Positions 25,101 to 33,672 of a DNA stretch of 64,000 nt are shown in pieces. Source of the DNA: an uncultured Opitutia bacterium. Its GTDB lineage: Bacteria; Verrucomicrobiota; Verrucomicrobiia; Opitutales; UBA953. The notes below the pieces were generated by a model. That model was not told where the DNA came from, made no database searches, and saw nothing but the letters and a program-made list of their open reading frames with translations. The DNA lies in contig CAIXHF010000007.1 in NCBI GenBank assembly GCA_903919185.1, positions 1-64,000 on the forward strand, given 5' to 3'. Each line of letters opens with the position of its first letter. Positions within the stretch are counted from its first letter, which is position 1. Position numbers and translations under genes: made by a program.

Positions 25101-27764
25101 CTCCACGACGATGAGCGAATGGCCAGCGTCAGCTAGACGATGGAGCAGAGCAATCAAGCGGGCGACGTCTTCGCGGTGCAGGCCGGTCGTTGGTTCATCG
25201 AGCAGCAACAAGGCGCCGGGCTTACGTGGGTCGAGGCGACCGAGGTAGCGGACGAGTTTGAGGCGCTGGGCTTCGCCGCCGGAAAGTGTGGTCAGCGGTT
25301 GTCCGAGTGAAAGGTAGCCGAGGCCGACCTCCTCCAGGACAGCGAGCTGTTGGCTGGCTGGCGTCCGTCCGCCGAGGAACGCCCGCACTTCCGTGACAGA
25401 CATGGCCATGAGGTCCCCCACCGACTTGCCGTCAAACTGAAAGGCCAGCACCTCGTCCCGGAAGCGCTTACCGTTACAGGATGGGCAAGGCAGCGCCACG
25501 TCGGAGACGAATTGCATCTCGACCGTCTCCCAGCCTGCGCCGCCGCAGCGCTCGCAACGCCCTTCGCCGGCGTTGAACGAAAAGTGCGAAGGCGTTAAGC
25601 CCGCGGCCTTCGCCTCTTCGGAGTTACCGAGTAAGTTACGAATCGCATCCCAAGCCCCTACATACAATGCAGGGTTCGAACGTGGGGTGCGGGTCGCGGG
25701 TGATTGGTCGACGAGCGCAACTTCCTCGTGCTCGCGATCGAACTTGAGTTTCCCATGCCCTTGGGCCGATGTGTCGCCTGATTCTGGATCACGGCGGCCG
25801 ATGACTTGGTGCAAGAGCGTGGATTTACCTGAGCCGGAAACGCCGCAGAGGCCGACGAGCCGACCCAGCGGGAGGGAGCAGGAGAAGTCGCGTAGATTGT
25901 TGACGGTGGCGCCTTCAATGCGGAGGCGCGGCGTGGTGTCGGTGACCGGGCGGGGCGCCCGCGTGGCCGGTTGGCTGCGGCCGCTCAGCCAGGCGCCGGT
26001 TACGGAATCTTTGGCCTTGAGGATACCTGTTGGCTTCCCCGCGTAAACGAGATGACCACCGGCTGCCCCTGGCCGTGGACCGATTTCGATGAGCCAATCG
26101 GCCGCGCGCATGACGGATTCATCATGTTCGACGACGACAACGGTATTTCCTTGTTCGACGAGGCTGCGGAGGATTCCGACCATCCGTGAAAGGTCGCGTG
26201 CGTGCATGCCGACGCTGGGTTCATCGAGCACGAAGACCGTATCCGCTAGGCAGGCGCCGAGGCAGGAGGTCAGGTTCACGCGTTGGACTTCGCCGCCGGA
26301 AAGCGTCCGCGAGAGACGATCGAGCGCGAGGTAGCCGAGGCCGACGGCTTCGAGGTAGCCCAGGCGGGCGAGCATGGCCTCGAGCGCGTGGTCGGCTGGG
26401 TGGCGCGAGTCCTTGGGCGCGTAGGGGCGGAGGAGCGTTCGCAGTTCGGTCACCGGCAGTGCATAAAGTTCTGGCAGGCTCCGGCCTTGCCAGCGCCACC
26501 AGAGCGACTCCTCGCGGAAACGTTGGCCACGACACTTGGGGCATTCCTCGTAGGCGCGCCAGCGCGACAGGAACACGCGGACGTGCATCTTGTAGGTGCT
26601 TGATTCGAGCCAGCGGAAAAAGCCACGGATGCCATACCACTTCGACTCCCATTCGCCGGGCACGTACGTAGGGTCACCGTCTTCAAGGTAGCGACGGTGG
26701 GCTGCGGTCAGTTTATTCCAAGGTACATCCAGCGGGATACCTTTCTTCTTACACGCCTTGGCTAAATCACGCTGGCTCTCGCCGTAGACATTTCCTTGGA
26801 AGGGAGCGACCGCGCCTTCGGTGAGCGTGAGCTTGGGGTCTGGGATGATTTTCTTCCAGTCGAGGCCGATGACGCGGCCAAAGCCCCGACAATCGGGACA
26901 AGCACCGATGGGGGAATTAAACGAGAAGAGTGCTGGCGTTGCTGGGCGGAAGCGGCGGCCATCGACTGGGGATTCGAGGATCTCGCTAAAGCGCCCGATC
27001 TCGACGCCCCCGTCCGTCAGCAGGCGCATGCGGCCACCGCCAAGACGGAAGGCAACCAAGGCGGCTTCATGGAAGCGCGAAGCCTCTGCGGCGGAGATGG
27101 TCAGGCGATCTTGAATGATGAGCGCCTCGTCGGCGGCCTCAGGAATGGCTTCTTCGCCGAGGCGGAGCCGTTTACCGGACACGAACGCCCGCGTGAAACC
27201 GGCGCGCACAAATTCTTCGGCGATGGTTGGCCAAGCCAGCCCAGCTGGCTTCTGCACGGCGAAGGCTAGGACGACCGCTTGGCCGACGTGTGCTTGTAGA
27301 CAAGTATCCCAAGCGGCCGCAGGGCCTTGCGGGATGACGGGTTGACCGCTGGCGGGATCAAGCAATTCCGCGCGGTGGGCGAACCAGACCTTAAACCAAT
27401 CGCAAAGTTCGGTCATCGTTCCGACCGTTGAGCGCGAGGTCCGGACCGCATTGCCTTGTTTGATGGCGACGGACGGACGGACGTTTTCGGCCGAATCGAG
27501 GGCGGGCGCTGGCAGGAGCTCGAGGAATTGCCGGACGTAGGGGCTGAAGGTTTCGACGTAACGGCGTTGGCCCTCGGCATGCAAAGTGTCGAAGACGAGC
27601 GAGGATTTACCGGCACCGCTGAGGCCCGTCACGACCACCAGCTTCCCGATGGGGATATCGATATCGAAACCCTTTAGGTTGTTCTGGCGGACTCCGCGGA
27701 GTCGAATGGCATCGGGTTGGGCGGCAGGCATCGGCGACTCGCCAAAGGACATGAAACCGCCCAA
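22200..27764 (-). CDS. uvrA: Excinuclease ABC subunit UvrA, tandem-fused double-length form
   Basis: An 1854-aa protein equal to two UvrA proteins joined end to end. Four ABC modules are seen, with Walker A GLSGAGKSS, GVSGSGKST, GVSGSGKSS and GVSGAGKST, and signatures LSGGEVQR, LSGGEAQR (three times). CxxC pairs appear in each (CPDCRGFG/CPKCRGQR; CERCGGAG/CPSCNGKR; CPDCRGHG/CPTCRGER; CEACSGAG/CEECQGTR). Both halves keep the UvrB-interaction region. The fourth Walker B reads LLEEP rather than LLDEP. It is started by TTG, 8 bases after a perfect AGGAGG overlapping the upstream stop. A similar double UvrA is known in Chlamydia. Confidence 0.95.
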   Translation of the reverse strand: MGGFMSFGESPMPAAQPDAIRLRGVRQNNLKGFDIDIPIGKLVVVTGLSGAGKSSLVFDTLHAEGQRRYVETFSPYVRQFLELLPAPALDSAENVRPSVAIKQGNAVRTSRSTVGTMTELCDWFKVWFAHRAELLDPASGQPVIPQGPAAAWDTCLQAHVGQAVVLAFAVQKPAGLAWPTIAEEFVRAGFTRAFVSGKRLRLGEEAIPEAADEALIIQDRLTISAAEASRFHEAALVAFRLGGGRMRLLTDGGVEIGRFSEILESPVDGRRFRPATPALFSFNSPIGACPDCRGFGRVIGLDWKKIIPDPKLTLTEGAVAPFQGNVYGESQRDLAKACKKKGIPLDVPWNKLTAAHRRYLEDGDPTYVPGEWESKWYGIRGFFRWLESSTYKMHVRVFLSRWRAYEECPKCRGQRFREESLWWRWQGRSLPELYALPVTELRTLLRPYAPKDSRHPADHALEAMLARLGYLEAVGLGYLALDRLSRTLSGGEVQRVNLTSCLGACLADTVFVLDEPSVGMHARDLSRMVGILRSLVEQGNTVVVVEHDESVMRAADWLIEIGPRPGAAGGHLVYAGKPTGILKAKDSVTGAWLSGRSQPATRAPRPVTDTTPRLRIEGATVNNLRDFSCSLPLGRLVGLCGVSGSGKSTLLHQVIGRRDPESGDTSAQGHGKLKFDREHEEVALVDQSPATRTPRSNPALYVGAWDAIRNLLGNSEEAKAAGLTPSHFSFNAGEGRCERCGGAGWETVEMQFVSDVALPCPSCNGKRFRDEVLAFQFDGKSVGDLMAMSVTEVRAFLGGRTPASQQLAVLEEVGLGYLSLGQPLTTLSGGEAQRLKLVRYLGRLDPRKPGALLLLDEPTTGLHREDVARLIALLHRLADAGHSLIVVEHHLDVLKACDWILEMGPEAGPGGGLLVAEGTPAQVAKAGTTTGNFLAAGDAAFATPDTRTAKPRPTSISLRGAREHNLRDVSLEIPHGSLTVMTGVSGSGKSSLAFDILFSEGQRRFLECVSAYARQFVEQLPKPDIDSLTGLPPTVAIEQRVTRGSSKSTVATVTEVAQYLRVLFARAGVLHSPVTGEPLEEMTEDAVIRLVAKRLQALKKGKLLLAAPLVRSRKGHHRPLAEWAENKGLRLMRCDGKLTPVAGFEGLDRYREHDVDAVFAVLRADGTIVHPDETEESGEKALRTLVRVTLLAGKGACLLIDERGQQVAFLSTSRSDPATGESYPEVDPKHLSWNSPRGWCPDCRGHGLEVTTFAADEEETLNENALADRVGEAVCPTCRGERLGPIGRSVKLHSKGGKSLSLPNLLRLQPDEALTYLGGLTLGPREKAVVGALLPEIAARLKFLSSVGLGYLALDRGADTLSGGEAQRIRLAAQLGSTLSGALYVLDEPSIGLHPRDNDRLIESLRDLRDRGNTVLVVEHDEDTMRAADRIIDLGPGAGVHGGRIIAEGTAHDLESNPASVTGQSLKSAIPHPLRGTRRAIAGKDAPAEWIRVKQASLRNLKHFDVAFPTGRLSVVCGVSGAGKSTLMTDLVAPAARLAISKKKDGLHGKEATEVIANGGKPAFQNLTGLKSFRQLVIVDQEPIGKTPRSTPATYIGAWDLIRERLAALPEASIRGHGAGFFSFNTSGGRCEACSGAGRIKLEMSFLPDTYVPCEECQGTRYGTVARAIRWNGKSAADLLAMTFEEGAEFFSFDAKLRDLCGLMTKTGLGYLTLGQSSPTLSGGEAQRLKLVSELAKGLPTFRERARGQIRPNLYLLEEPTIGLHQSDCRRLIELLHALVDQGHTVVVIEHHPDVIAEADWVVEIGPEGGQAGGQLVHQGDPESLAAKKGSPTAPALALTLKRGKMKAAPKKKA

Positions 27765-27776
27765 TAGGCAAACCTC

Positions 27777-28358
27777 CTAGCGAGAGACCTTAGGCACCAC
27801 TCCAGCCGGGGTGACGATCGCATGGAGGCAGTAGTCGTGGCTTTCGACCGGGACCTCGGGGGCGACTTGGAACTCGAAGCCATAGCCCACGGTGAAAGCG
27901 GTCGGCTTGGCTTGGTTGAGCAGACGATCGTAAAAGCCAGCGCCGTAGCCCAGGCGGTGTCCGTCGGCGGCGAAGGCGAGCCCGGGGACTAAGAAGAGGT
28001 CGACCTCGGGTACGTCGCGTCGCGGTGCGTCGGGGGCAGGCTCTAAGATTCCGAGATGAGAGGAGGTCAGGGAACTCAGGTCGGAGACCTCGTGCAGGCT
28101 CAAGGTGCCGTCGGGCCGGGCGCGTGGCAGGACTAGGACCTTGCCTTCACCTAACGCCGTCTGGAGTAATCGGTGGGTCCCTAGTTCGTGTTTAAATGAT
28201 GCGTAGAGGCAGACGACTCGGGCTACTGACCACTGCGGTAATGATAATAGGACACTTGCCGCTTGGGCCGCCTGCTGCTCGTGCGCTGCAGGCGAGAGCT
28301 CAGCCCGTAACGCTTTCATTTCGGCGCGGAACTGGGCTTTGGCCGCACGCAAGTCCAT
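27777..28358 (-). CDS. fthC: 5-formyltetrahydrofolate cyclo-ligase
   Basis: A 193-aa enzyme converting 5-formyl-THF to 5,10-methenyl-THF with ATP. The signature LVPGLAFAADGHRLGYGAGFYD is present, with earlier VVCLYASFKHELGTHRLL and VLVLPRA blocks and the late SHDYCLHAIVTPAG. It begins 4 bases after the ctaB stop, and its own stop forms part of the Shine-Dalgarno of uvrA, so it is in the middle of the operon. Confidence 0.93.
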   Translation of the reverse strand: MDLRAAKAQFRAEMKALRAELSPAAHEQQAAQAASVLLSLPQWSVARVVCLYASFKHELGTHRLLQTALGEGKVLVLPRARPDGTLSLHEVSDLSSLTSSHLGILEPAPDAPRRDVPEVDLFLVPGLAFAADGHRLGYGAGFYDRLLNQAKPTAFTVGYGFEFQVAPEVPVESHDYCLHAIVTPAGVVPKVSR

Positions 28359-28362
28359 GTCC

Positions 28363-29289
28363 CTAGAAAAGCCGATTTAACGTCAGAGTCAACAGGACCA
28401 CCGGGAGGTAGAGAATCGACGCGAGGAAGAATGGTTTAGCGACCTCTGCCCGGCGGTGCGGCAATGCGAAGTCGAGGCTCAGTTTGAAGAACCACGCCCC
28501 CGCGAGCAGCGAAATCCAGAGATAGGGGCTCTTGAAGCCTCCGAGCTGCCCGGTGTAGCCCGGCTCGAAGAACGTCATCGCGATCTTACCTGCGACGAAA
28601 ATCATTGGGATGATGAAGGCCGTGGCCCAGAGCGAGGCGGATCGGCCGGAGGGGTCATCGACGGTCGCTACCTTGAAGCCGCCGCGGGCGTAGTCGTCGC
28701 GGCACATCACGGCGAGGGCCATGAAATGCGGAATCTGCCAGCAGAATAGCAGGGCGAAGAGGAGCCAGCCCATGGCATCGATATCGCCATTCGGATGGTC
28801 TTGGCCGAGCTTGGCGGCCGTGCCGATAATGGGTGGGATGGCGCCGGGCAAAGAGCCGACGAGCGTGCACCAAGACGTCACCGACTTAAGTGGTGTGTAA
28901 AAAAGCAGGTAGCTGACGATGGTGGCCAGCGTCAGGAAGCCCGCGAGGGCGTTGGCGCCGAACCAGACGAGCGTCACGCCGGCGATGCAGAGCGCGCCCC
29001 CGAAAAGCAAGACGACCCCTGGGGGGATGACCTTGGCAGGAATGGGGCGGTTTTTCGTCCGTTCCATCCGCGCGTCGGCTTCGCTTTCCCACCACATGTT
29101 CAGCGCGCCACAACCGCCAGCGGCCAAGGCCGTGCCCACGGCGAGCGAGACGAGTACGCGGGCGTCGGTTAAGCCTTGGGGATTACTGCAAAAGTAGCCG
29201 GCCAGCGCCGTCAGGACGGAAAGGAACGACAACCGGGGCTTGGTTAACTCCCAGAGGGCGGCAGGAAGAGATCCAGCGCGTTCGCTCAT
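28363..29289 (-). CDS. ctaB: Protoheme IX farnesyltransferase (heme O synthase)
   Basis: A 308-aa UbiA-superfamily membrane enzyme that attaches farnesyl to heme B. The first Asp-rich motif reads NMWWESEADARMERTKNRPI and the second DDYARGGFKVATVDD. About nine hydrophobic segments are present. It lies just downstream of ctaA, which makes heme A from heme O. The terminal oxidase genes themselves are not in this window. Confidence 0.95.
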   Translation of the reverse strand: MSERAGSLPAALWELTKPRLSFLSVLTALAGYFCSNPQGLTDARVLVSLAVGTALAAGGCGALNMWWESEADARMERTKNRPIPAKVIPPGVVLLFGGALCIAGVTLVWFGANALAGFLTLATIVSYLLFYTPLKSVTSWCTLVGSLPGAIPPIIGTAAKLGQDHPNGDIDAMGWLLFALLFCWQIPHFMALAVMCRDDYARGGFKVATVDDPSGRSASLWATAFIIPMIFVAGKIAMTFFEPGYTGQLGGFKSPYLWISLLAGAWFFKLSLDFALPHRRAEVAKPFFLASILYLPVVLLTLTLNRLF

Positions 29290-29344
29290 GCACTTGTCGT
29301 GGCGACTTTCCTCAACGGGTTAAAGGTAAATCGGAGCGCGGCGC

Positions 29345-30295
29345 TCAGGCTTCGGAAGACTTAGCTCGGTGGACCAGGGCGGCATGGGCGCAAAGGGTCG
29401 AGAATAAGGCGGCACCCACTACTAGGTGAATGGTGCGGACGTGCGGATTAAGCGGGAGGCGGATGCTAAGAACACCCAGCGAAATCTGGAAGCCTAGGAG
29501 CAGGGCGAGTGGCACCCATCGACTGGCGCGTCTTTCCCCGGTGGCGGCAAAGACGAGTACCGTTACGCCGGCGACGAGCGCGCCGGAGCGGTGGAATAGA
29601 TTCATTAACCAGGGCAGCCCGTCGCCGGCCGGCAGGAACAGTTCGGTGAGGCTTCCGCTAGTCACCCAAGAGGTAAAATGGTTCTGGCGCATAATCGCCC
29701 CAAAAATGATGACCGCCAAGACCGCCCCGGCGGCGATCTTGGCGGCGAGCCGTTCCTGCGGTTGGGTTGGGTTCGCTTGACGCCAGGCGAGCGTATGGCT
29801 GGCGGCGATGACGGCGAGCAGTGCGATGGTGAGCTGGGCATTGACCGCATGTCCAATGGCAAAACAGATGGCCTTCAGGTTGCCATCTCCGCCGATGTTC
29901 AGTTTATCGAGCAGCACGCGTAGGCCGCCGAGTCCACCTTGTAAAATGACCAAGCCGACTAAGCTGTAGGCCGCGAGACGCACACCGCGGCGCGGTTCGC
30001 GACTGTAATGCAGGATCGCGATGGCGATACAAAGTAGACCGAGTCCGGTGGCGGCTAGGCGGTGCGAATGTTCGGCGAACTTATCGATTTCGGTTAGCCA
30101 ACCCGGTGGGTTGGCGGAGCCGTTGGAGAGCGGCCAATCGAGGAAGGCCATGCCCGCGTGGATACTGGTAGTGAAGCCGCCCGCTTGGAGAACCAAGACG
30201 GCCCAGGCCAGCGTTGCAAAGCAGAGCCACTTCAGCCACGCATCCGGCTGTCCCGAGGACGCCGTGGAGGAGGTTGGGTTAGCCGACGTTTGCAT
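29345..30295 (-). CDS. ctaA: Heme A synthase (CtaA/COX15 family)
   Basis: A 316-aa membrane protein with about eight hydrophobic segments that oxidises the C8 methyl of heme O. The heme-ligating EHSHRLAATGLGL motif follows GGFTTSIHAGMAFLDWPLS. Later histidines are in IGHAVNAQL, LFHRSGALVAG and RTIHLVVGAA. I start at MQTSANPT; the track ORF adds 20 unrelated codons. The extracytoplasmic cysteine pair of Bacillus CtaA is not evident. Confidence 0.88.
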   Translation of the reverse strand: MQTSANPTSSTASSGQPDAWLKWLCFATLAWAVLVLQAGGFTTSIHAGMAFLDWPLSNGSANPPGWLTEIDKFAEHSHRLAATGLGLLCIAIAILHYSREPRRGVRLAAYSLVGLVILQGGLGGLRVLLDKLNIGGDGNLKAICFAIGHAVNAQLTIALLAVIAASHTLAWRQANPTQPQERLAAKIAAGAVLAVIIFGAIMRQNHFTSWVTSGSLTELFLPAGDGLPWLMNLFHRSGALVAGVTVLVFAATGERRASRWVPLALLLGFQISLGVLSIRLPLNPHVRTIHLVVGAALFSTLCAHAALVHRAKSSEA

Positions 30296-30363
30296 CCCTT
30301 CATCAGACTTGCGGAGGCCGAAGGTGCAAATCCGTTTCGATGAAATCCACCCCATCGGGCGTT

Positions 30364-30777
30364 TTAGCGGCCCGCGACTTGGCCGAAGGCGCGGATTTTA
30401 CCGACTAAATTGGTGAGACCGTTGCGGCGATTGGGGGAGAGGTGTTGGGTCACGCCGACTTCGGCAAGGAAGTTGGCGTCCGTGGCGGCGACCTCCTGAG
30501 GGGAGCCCCCGTCATAGAGTTCGCAGACCAGCGAAGCGATGCCCTTGGTGATAAGCGAGTCTGCGTCGCAACGGAAGCGGCAGACGCCATTATCGAGCGA
30601 CGGCAATAGCCAAAGATTAGAGGTGCAGCCCTCGACGAGGAAAGCGTCGAGCTTGAGTGCGGTGTCGAGCCCTGGGGCGGTCTTCGCGCGGTCGATGATG
30701 TATTGGAAGCGTTCGTGGTGGTCGCCGAACGGTTCCAGTTCGGCGATTAGTTGCGCACGCTTGGCGGCGAGGCTCAT
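30364..30777 (-). CDS. sufE: SufE-like cysteine desulfurase sulfur acceptor
   Basis: A 137-aa protein that accepts persulfide sulfur from SufS/CsdA for Fe-S cluster assembly. The active cysteine is in EGCTSNLWL; other family blocks are FRCDADSLITKGIASLV and LSPNRRNGLTNLVGKIR. I start at MSLAAKRAQ; the track frame's first 45 codons overlap the TPR gene and look unrelated. No sufBCDS genes are nearby. It is 5 bases downstream of the TPR gene. Confidence 0.92.
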   Translation of the reverse strand: MSLAAKRAQLIAELEPFGDHHERFQYIIDRAKTAPGLDTALKLDAFLVEGCTSNLWLLPSLDNGVCRFRCDADSLITKGIASLVCELYDGGSPQEVAATDANFLAEVGVTQHLSPNRRNGLTNLVGKIRAFGQVAGR

Positions 30778-30782
30778 GTTGT

Positions 30783-32570
30783 TTAGCGACCGTTGAGCGC
30801 TTCTTGATCGAGGTCCGGACGGGCCAGCGGTGTGATGGCTCGGTCTAGGCGCTCGGCCTGTTCCTTGGGAAGCTTCGCCTCGCTGCGCAGCCAGGAAAGG
30901 GCTTCGTGCCAAATGAGTGGCGACGGCCGGCGCATCTTCAGTAGTTCCTCCAGTTCATCGGCGACGGATTGGCGGGTGCCGTAGCTGTCGGTTTGGCCAG
31001 CCAGTAGGCGGGCGCCGATGTAGTCGGCGCGCAGTTGGGCGTAGCGGGGGAAGAGTTGGACTCCGGCTTCCAGCACGCGGACTGCGGCCTCGGTGGCGCG
31101 GATGCGTTTTAGGTGCTTACCGACGGAGCGATAGGCTTCGGGCCCGAGGTTCTTTGCCGCGAGGAACTCTTTGAGATAACGGTCACCGATATTGCGGTCG
31201 CTCTTGGCGGCGACTTCATCCTTCTTCGTCCGTGCATGGTAGGAGATGCCCAGCAGGGCATTGACGATCGGCTGGTTGGAGGAGAAGTAGCCGCGGTCGG
31301 CGGCGTTCACTTGCTGATATTGCGAGATCACCTGCTCGGGCTGCTGTCCGTTCAGTAATGCTTCTAGGTGGAGGGCCGCGAACGTAGAACGCTCGAAGCC
31401 GCGACTGGCGGAAGCCTCGGCCAAGGTGGAAGTGAGGCCATCGTAGCCGCGTTCGGCGGCGAAATTCGCGAGCGCAATCATCGCCCCGGCGTTACCGGAA
31501 AAACGTTCGGCGATTAACTGCAGCTCTTTGTCGTATTCGTCTTTAAGATTCAAGCGGTCGAGTAGCATCAACCGCTGGATATGCGGGAAGGGGGCCTTGT
31601 CATCGATGGCGATGCGCTCATTGGTCACGGTCAAGGCGACCTTGGATTTACCGAGCAAGATTTGGAAGCGGGCCTGTTGGGCGTAGAGGGCGTCTTTGGC
31701 CGAGCCACTAAAGAGCGATGTCTTGGATTCGAGCAGGCTGACCGCTTCCTGGGTCTTGCCCCCGTCGAAGAGGGCTTTCGCTTTAAGCAAAAGTCCACCG
31801 ACATTAGCATCTAAGTTGTTAATATTGATGATGTTAACTGACTCTGCGTAACGGCCAACCCAGTAAAGTGACGTCGCGGCGGCGAGGGCAATGGTCTGGC
31901 GGGTGGATGGGGGGAGGTCCTTCCCCTTTTGGAGTAGTTTTAGGCTTTGATCGACCACTTCAGCGTCGCGCTCGCGGAGTTGCAGGAGCTGGAAATAGCG
32001 ATCGAGATAATCCCGGCCGAGCGGGTCATTGACGTTAAGGAATTCAAGGCCGTGTCGCAGAGTCTGGATACCGTCGTCTGTCCGGTTAAAGTTACTATGT
32101 AAGATGTTGGCAAAGAACAACTTACCTTTTACATTACCTGGGCTGATACGGACCGTAATTTGGGCCAATTTAAAGGCCTCATCAATCCGGTTGGCCTGCA
32201 GGGCCTCTTGCGCTTGGCCCAAGAAGTACTCGCCCACTTTGATGAGGTGCTCCTCGCGAATGAGGGCCGCCTTATCGGGTTGATCTTCGATGCGGGAGAG
32301 GGCGAGCCGGACCCATTGGCGCAGGACGACGTCCTTAACCAAGTCGGACTTTACATAGGTCAGGCGGCTGTAGCGGAGAATCTCTTCCGTGGATTTGGTA
32401 ATTGGCAGCCCTGCTAGGATGATGAACTCGGCATCGACCTCCTCCTTACTGTTGATCGGGGCGGCCGGCTTATCTTTGCTTGCGGCAGGGGCGGGGGCAG
32501 GGGATTGGGCCCACCCCTGTAAGCAAAGGGCGCACAGGCTGAAGACGAGAAGCGGGCGGGGGGGGGACAT
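30783..32570 (-). CDS. Exported TPR-repeat protein of unknown function
   Basis: A 595-aa protein with a signal peptide ([16 protein letters not shown]) and an Ala/Pro linker. A long all-helical body looks like degenerate TPR repeats, e.g. [41 protein letters not shown] and [19 protein letters not shown]. It is probably a periplasmic scaffold or adaptor; no catalytic motif is visible. It is the first gene of the long minus-strand run, divergent from rpsL across 173 bases. Confidence 0.75.
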   Translation of the reverse strand: MSPPRPLLVFSLCALCLQGWAQSPAPAPAASKDKPAAPINSKEEVDAEFIILAGLPITKSTEEILRYSRLTYVKSDLVKDVVLRQWVRLALSRIEDQPDKAALIREEHLIKVGEYFLGQAQEALQANRIDEAFKLAQITVRISPGNVKGKLFFANILHSNFNRTDDGIQTLRHGLEFLNVNDPLGRDYLDRYFQLLQLRERDAEVVDQSLKLLQKGKDLPPSTRQTIALAAATSLYWVGRYAESVNIININNLDANVGGLLLKAKALFDGGKTQEAVSLLESKTSLFSGSAKDALYAQQARFQILLGKSKVALTVTNERIAIDDKAPFPHIQRLMLLDRLNLKDEYDKELQLIAERFSGNAGAMIALANFAAERGYDGLTSTLAEASASRGFERSTFAALHLEALLNGQQPEQVISQYQQVNAADRGYFSSNQPIVNALLGISYHARTKKDEVAAKSDRNIGDRYLKEFLAAKNLGPEAYRSVGKHLKRIRATEAAVRVLEAGVQLFPRYAQLRADYIGARLLAGQTDSYGTRQSVADELEELLKMRRPSPLIWHEALSWLRSEAKLPKEQAERLDRAITPLARPDLDQEALNGR

Positions 32571-32743
32571 ACGAGGACGGGCATCATGGGAAACCCGCCC
32601 TCAATTGTCTCGCCCAAAAACGGGGAGGGGGAGGGCCTAGCCAGCACTCGAGTAAAGAAATCTTAAAACCTGCGCACTTTCCGCTTGCACGAGGTCTCCC
32701 GAACCCTATGCCCAAACCCTCTTTTCCCTATTTCCTTCGGTCC

Positions 32744-33127
32744 ATGCCTACCATCAACCAGCTCGTCCGCAATCCACGCGTACAACCCAAGTCCAAGTCC
32801 AAGTCCCCGGCCTTGAACAACTCCCCCTTCCGCCGTGGCGTCTGCGTGCAGGTCATGATCCGCACGCCTAAGAAGCCGAATTCGGCTCAGCGTAAGGTCG
32901 CCAAAGTGCGCCTCACGAATGGCCAGGAAGTCATTTCCTACATCCCCGACGAAGGCCATAAGCTCCAAGAGCACTCGGTCGTCCTCGTCCGCGGTGGTCG
33001 CGTGAAGGACCTTCCTGGCGTCCGTTACCACATCGTCCGTGGTCCGCTCGATTGCTCCGGCGTCGAAAAGCGTCGTCGCTCCCGCTCCAAGTATGGCGTG
33101 AAGCGCCCGAAGGAAAAGAAGGCCTAA
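32744..33127 (+). CDS. rpsL: Small subunit ribosomal protein uS12
   Basis: uS12 (127 aa) lies at the decoding centre and controls accuracy. I start at [12 protein letters not shown]; the 12 extra codons of the track ORF are not conserved. [17 protein letters not shown] and [22 protein letters not shown] are intact. The streptomycin-site lysines are wild type, and the aspartate of KDLPG is the usual methylthiolation site. It is the first gene of the whole ribosomal cluster. I found no convincing promoter in the 173 bases upstream. Confidence 0.97.
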   Translation: MPTINQLVRNPRVQPKSKSKSPALNNSPFRRGVCVQVMIRTPKKPNSAQRKVAKVRLTNGQEVISYIPDEGHKLQEHSVVLVRGGRVKDLPGVRYHIVRGPLDCSGVEKRRRSRSKYGVKRPKEKKA

Positions 33128-33159
33128 TCTCAGTCCCTAACTTTTAGCACACCCTCCTC

Positions 33160-33633
33160 ATGTCTCGTCGTCGTAAAGCAGTTAAGCGCGTCCACCAGCC
33201 GGACGCTCGTTATGGTAGCCCTCTGGTCAGCCAGCTCATCAACATGGTGATGAAGTCGGGCAAGAAGTCCATCGCCCAAACCATCGTCTACGGTGCGATC
33301 GAGAAGGTTTCCGAGAAGCTCATGAAGGGCAACCCGGTCGAGCTCCTGCTCGGCGCCCTTGAAAACTGCCGTCCGAAGCTGGAGGTCAAGAGCCGCCGCG
33401 TCGGTGGTGCCACTTACCAAGTCCCCGTCGAAGTCAGCCACGAACGTCAGAACAGCATCGCCCTCCGCTGGGTCGTCCTCGCTGCCCAAGGCCGCAAGGG
33501 TTCCCCGATGGCCGAAGCCCTCGCCTCTGAAATCGTCGATGCCTATAACAACACGGGCAACGTCGTGAAGAAGCGCGAAGAAACGCACAAGATGGCTCAG
33601 GCCAACCGTGCTTTCGCTCACCTCCGCTGGTAA
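33160..33633 (+). CDS. rpsG: Small subunit ribosomal protein uS7
   Basis: uS7 (157 aa) nucleates assembly of the 30S head and contacts E-site tRNA. The start MSRRRKAVKR and the end THKMAQANRAFAHLRW are typical, as is KKSIAQTIVYGAIEKVSEK. It lies 32 bases after rpsL, and the upstream sequence (ACACCCTCCTC) is pyrimidine-rich without Shine-Dalgarno. Confidence 0.97.
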   Translation: MSRRRKAVKRVHQPDARYGSPLVSQLINMVMKSGKKSIAQTIVYGAIEKVSEKLMKGNPVELLLGALENCRPKLEVKSRRVGGATYQVPVEVSHERQNSIALRWVVLAAQGRKGSPMAEALASEIVDAYNNTGNVVKKREETHKMAQANRAFAHLRW

Positions 33634-33672
33634 TTCGACCCCTCCTTTCCCGTCTGATTTTTGGTTCCGACC

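Noticed and set aside
32571-32743. Promoter for the str-S10 cluster (TTGCAC-16-TATGCC near 32685-32712)
   Set aside because: Both boxes match consensus at only three of six positions, so I do not call it. The region must hold promoters for rpsL and for the divergent TPR gene.
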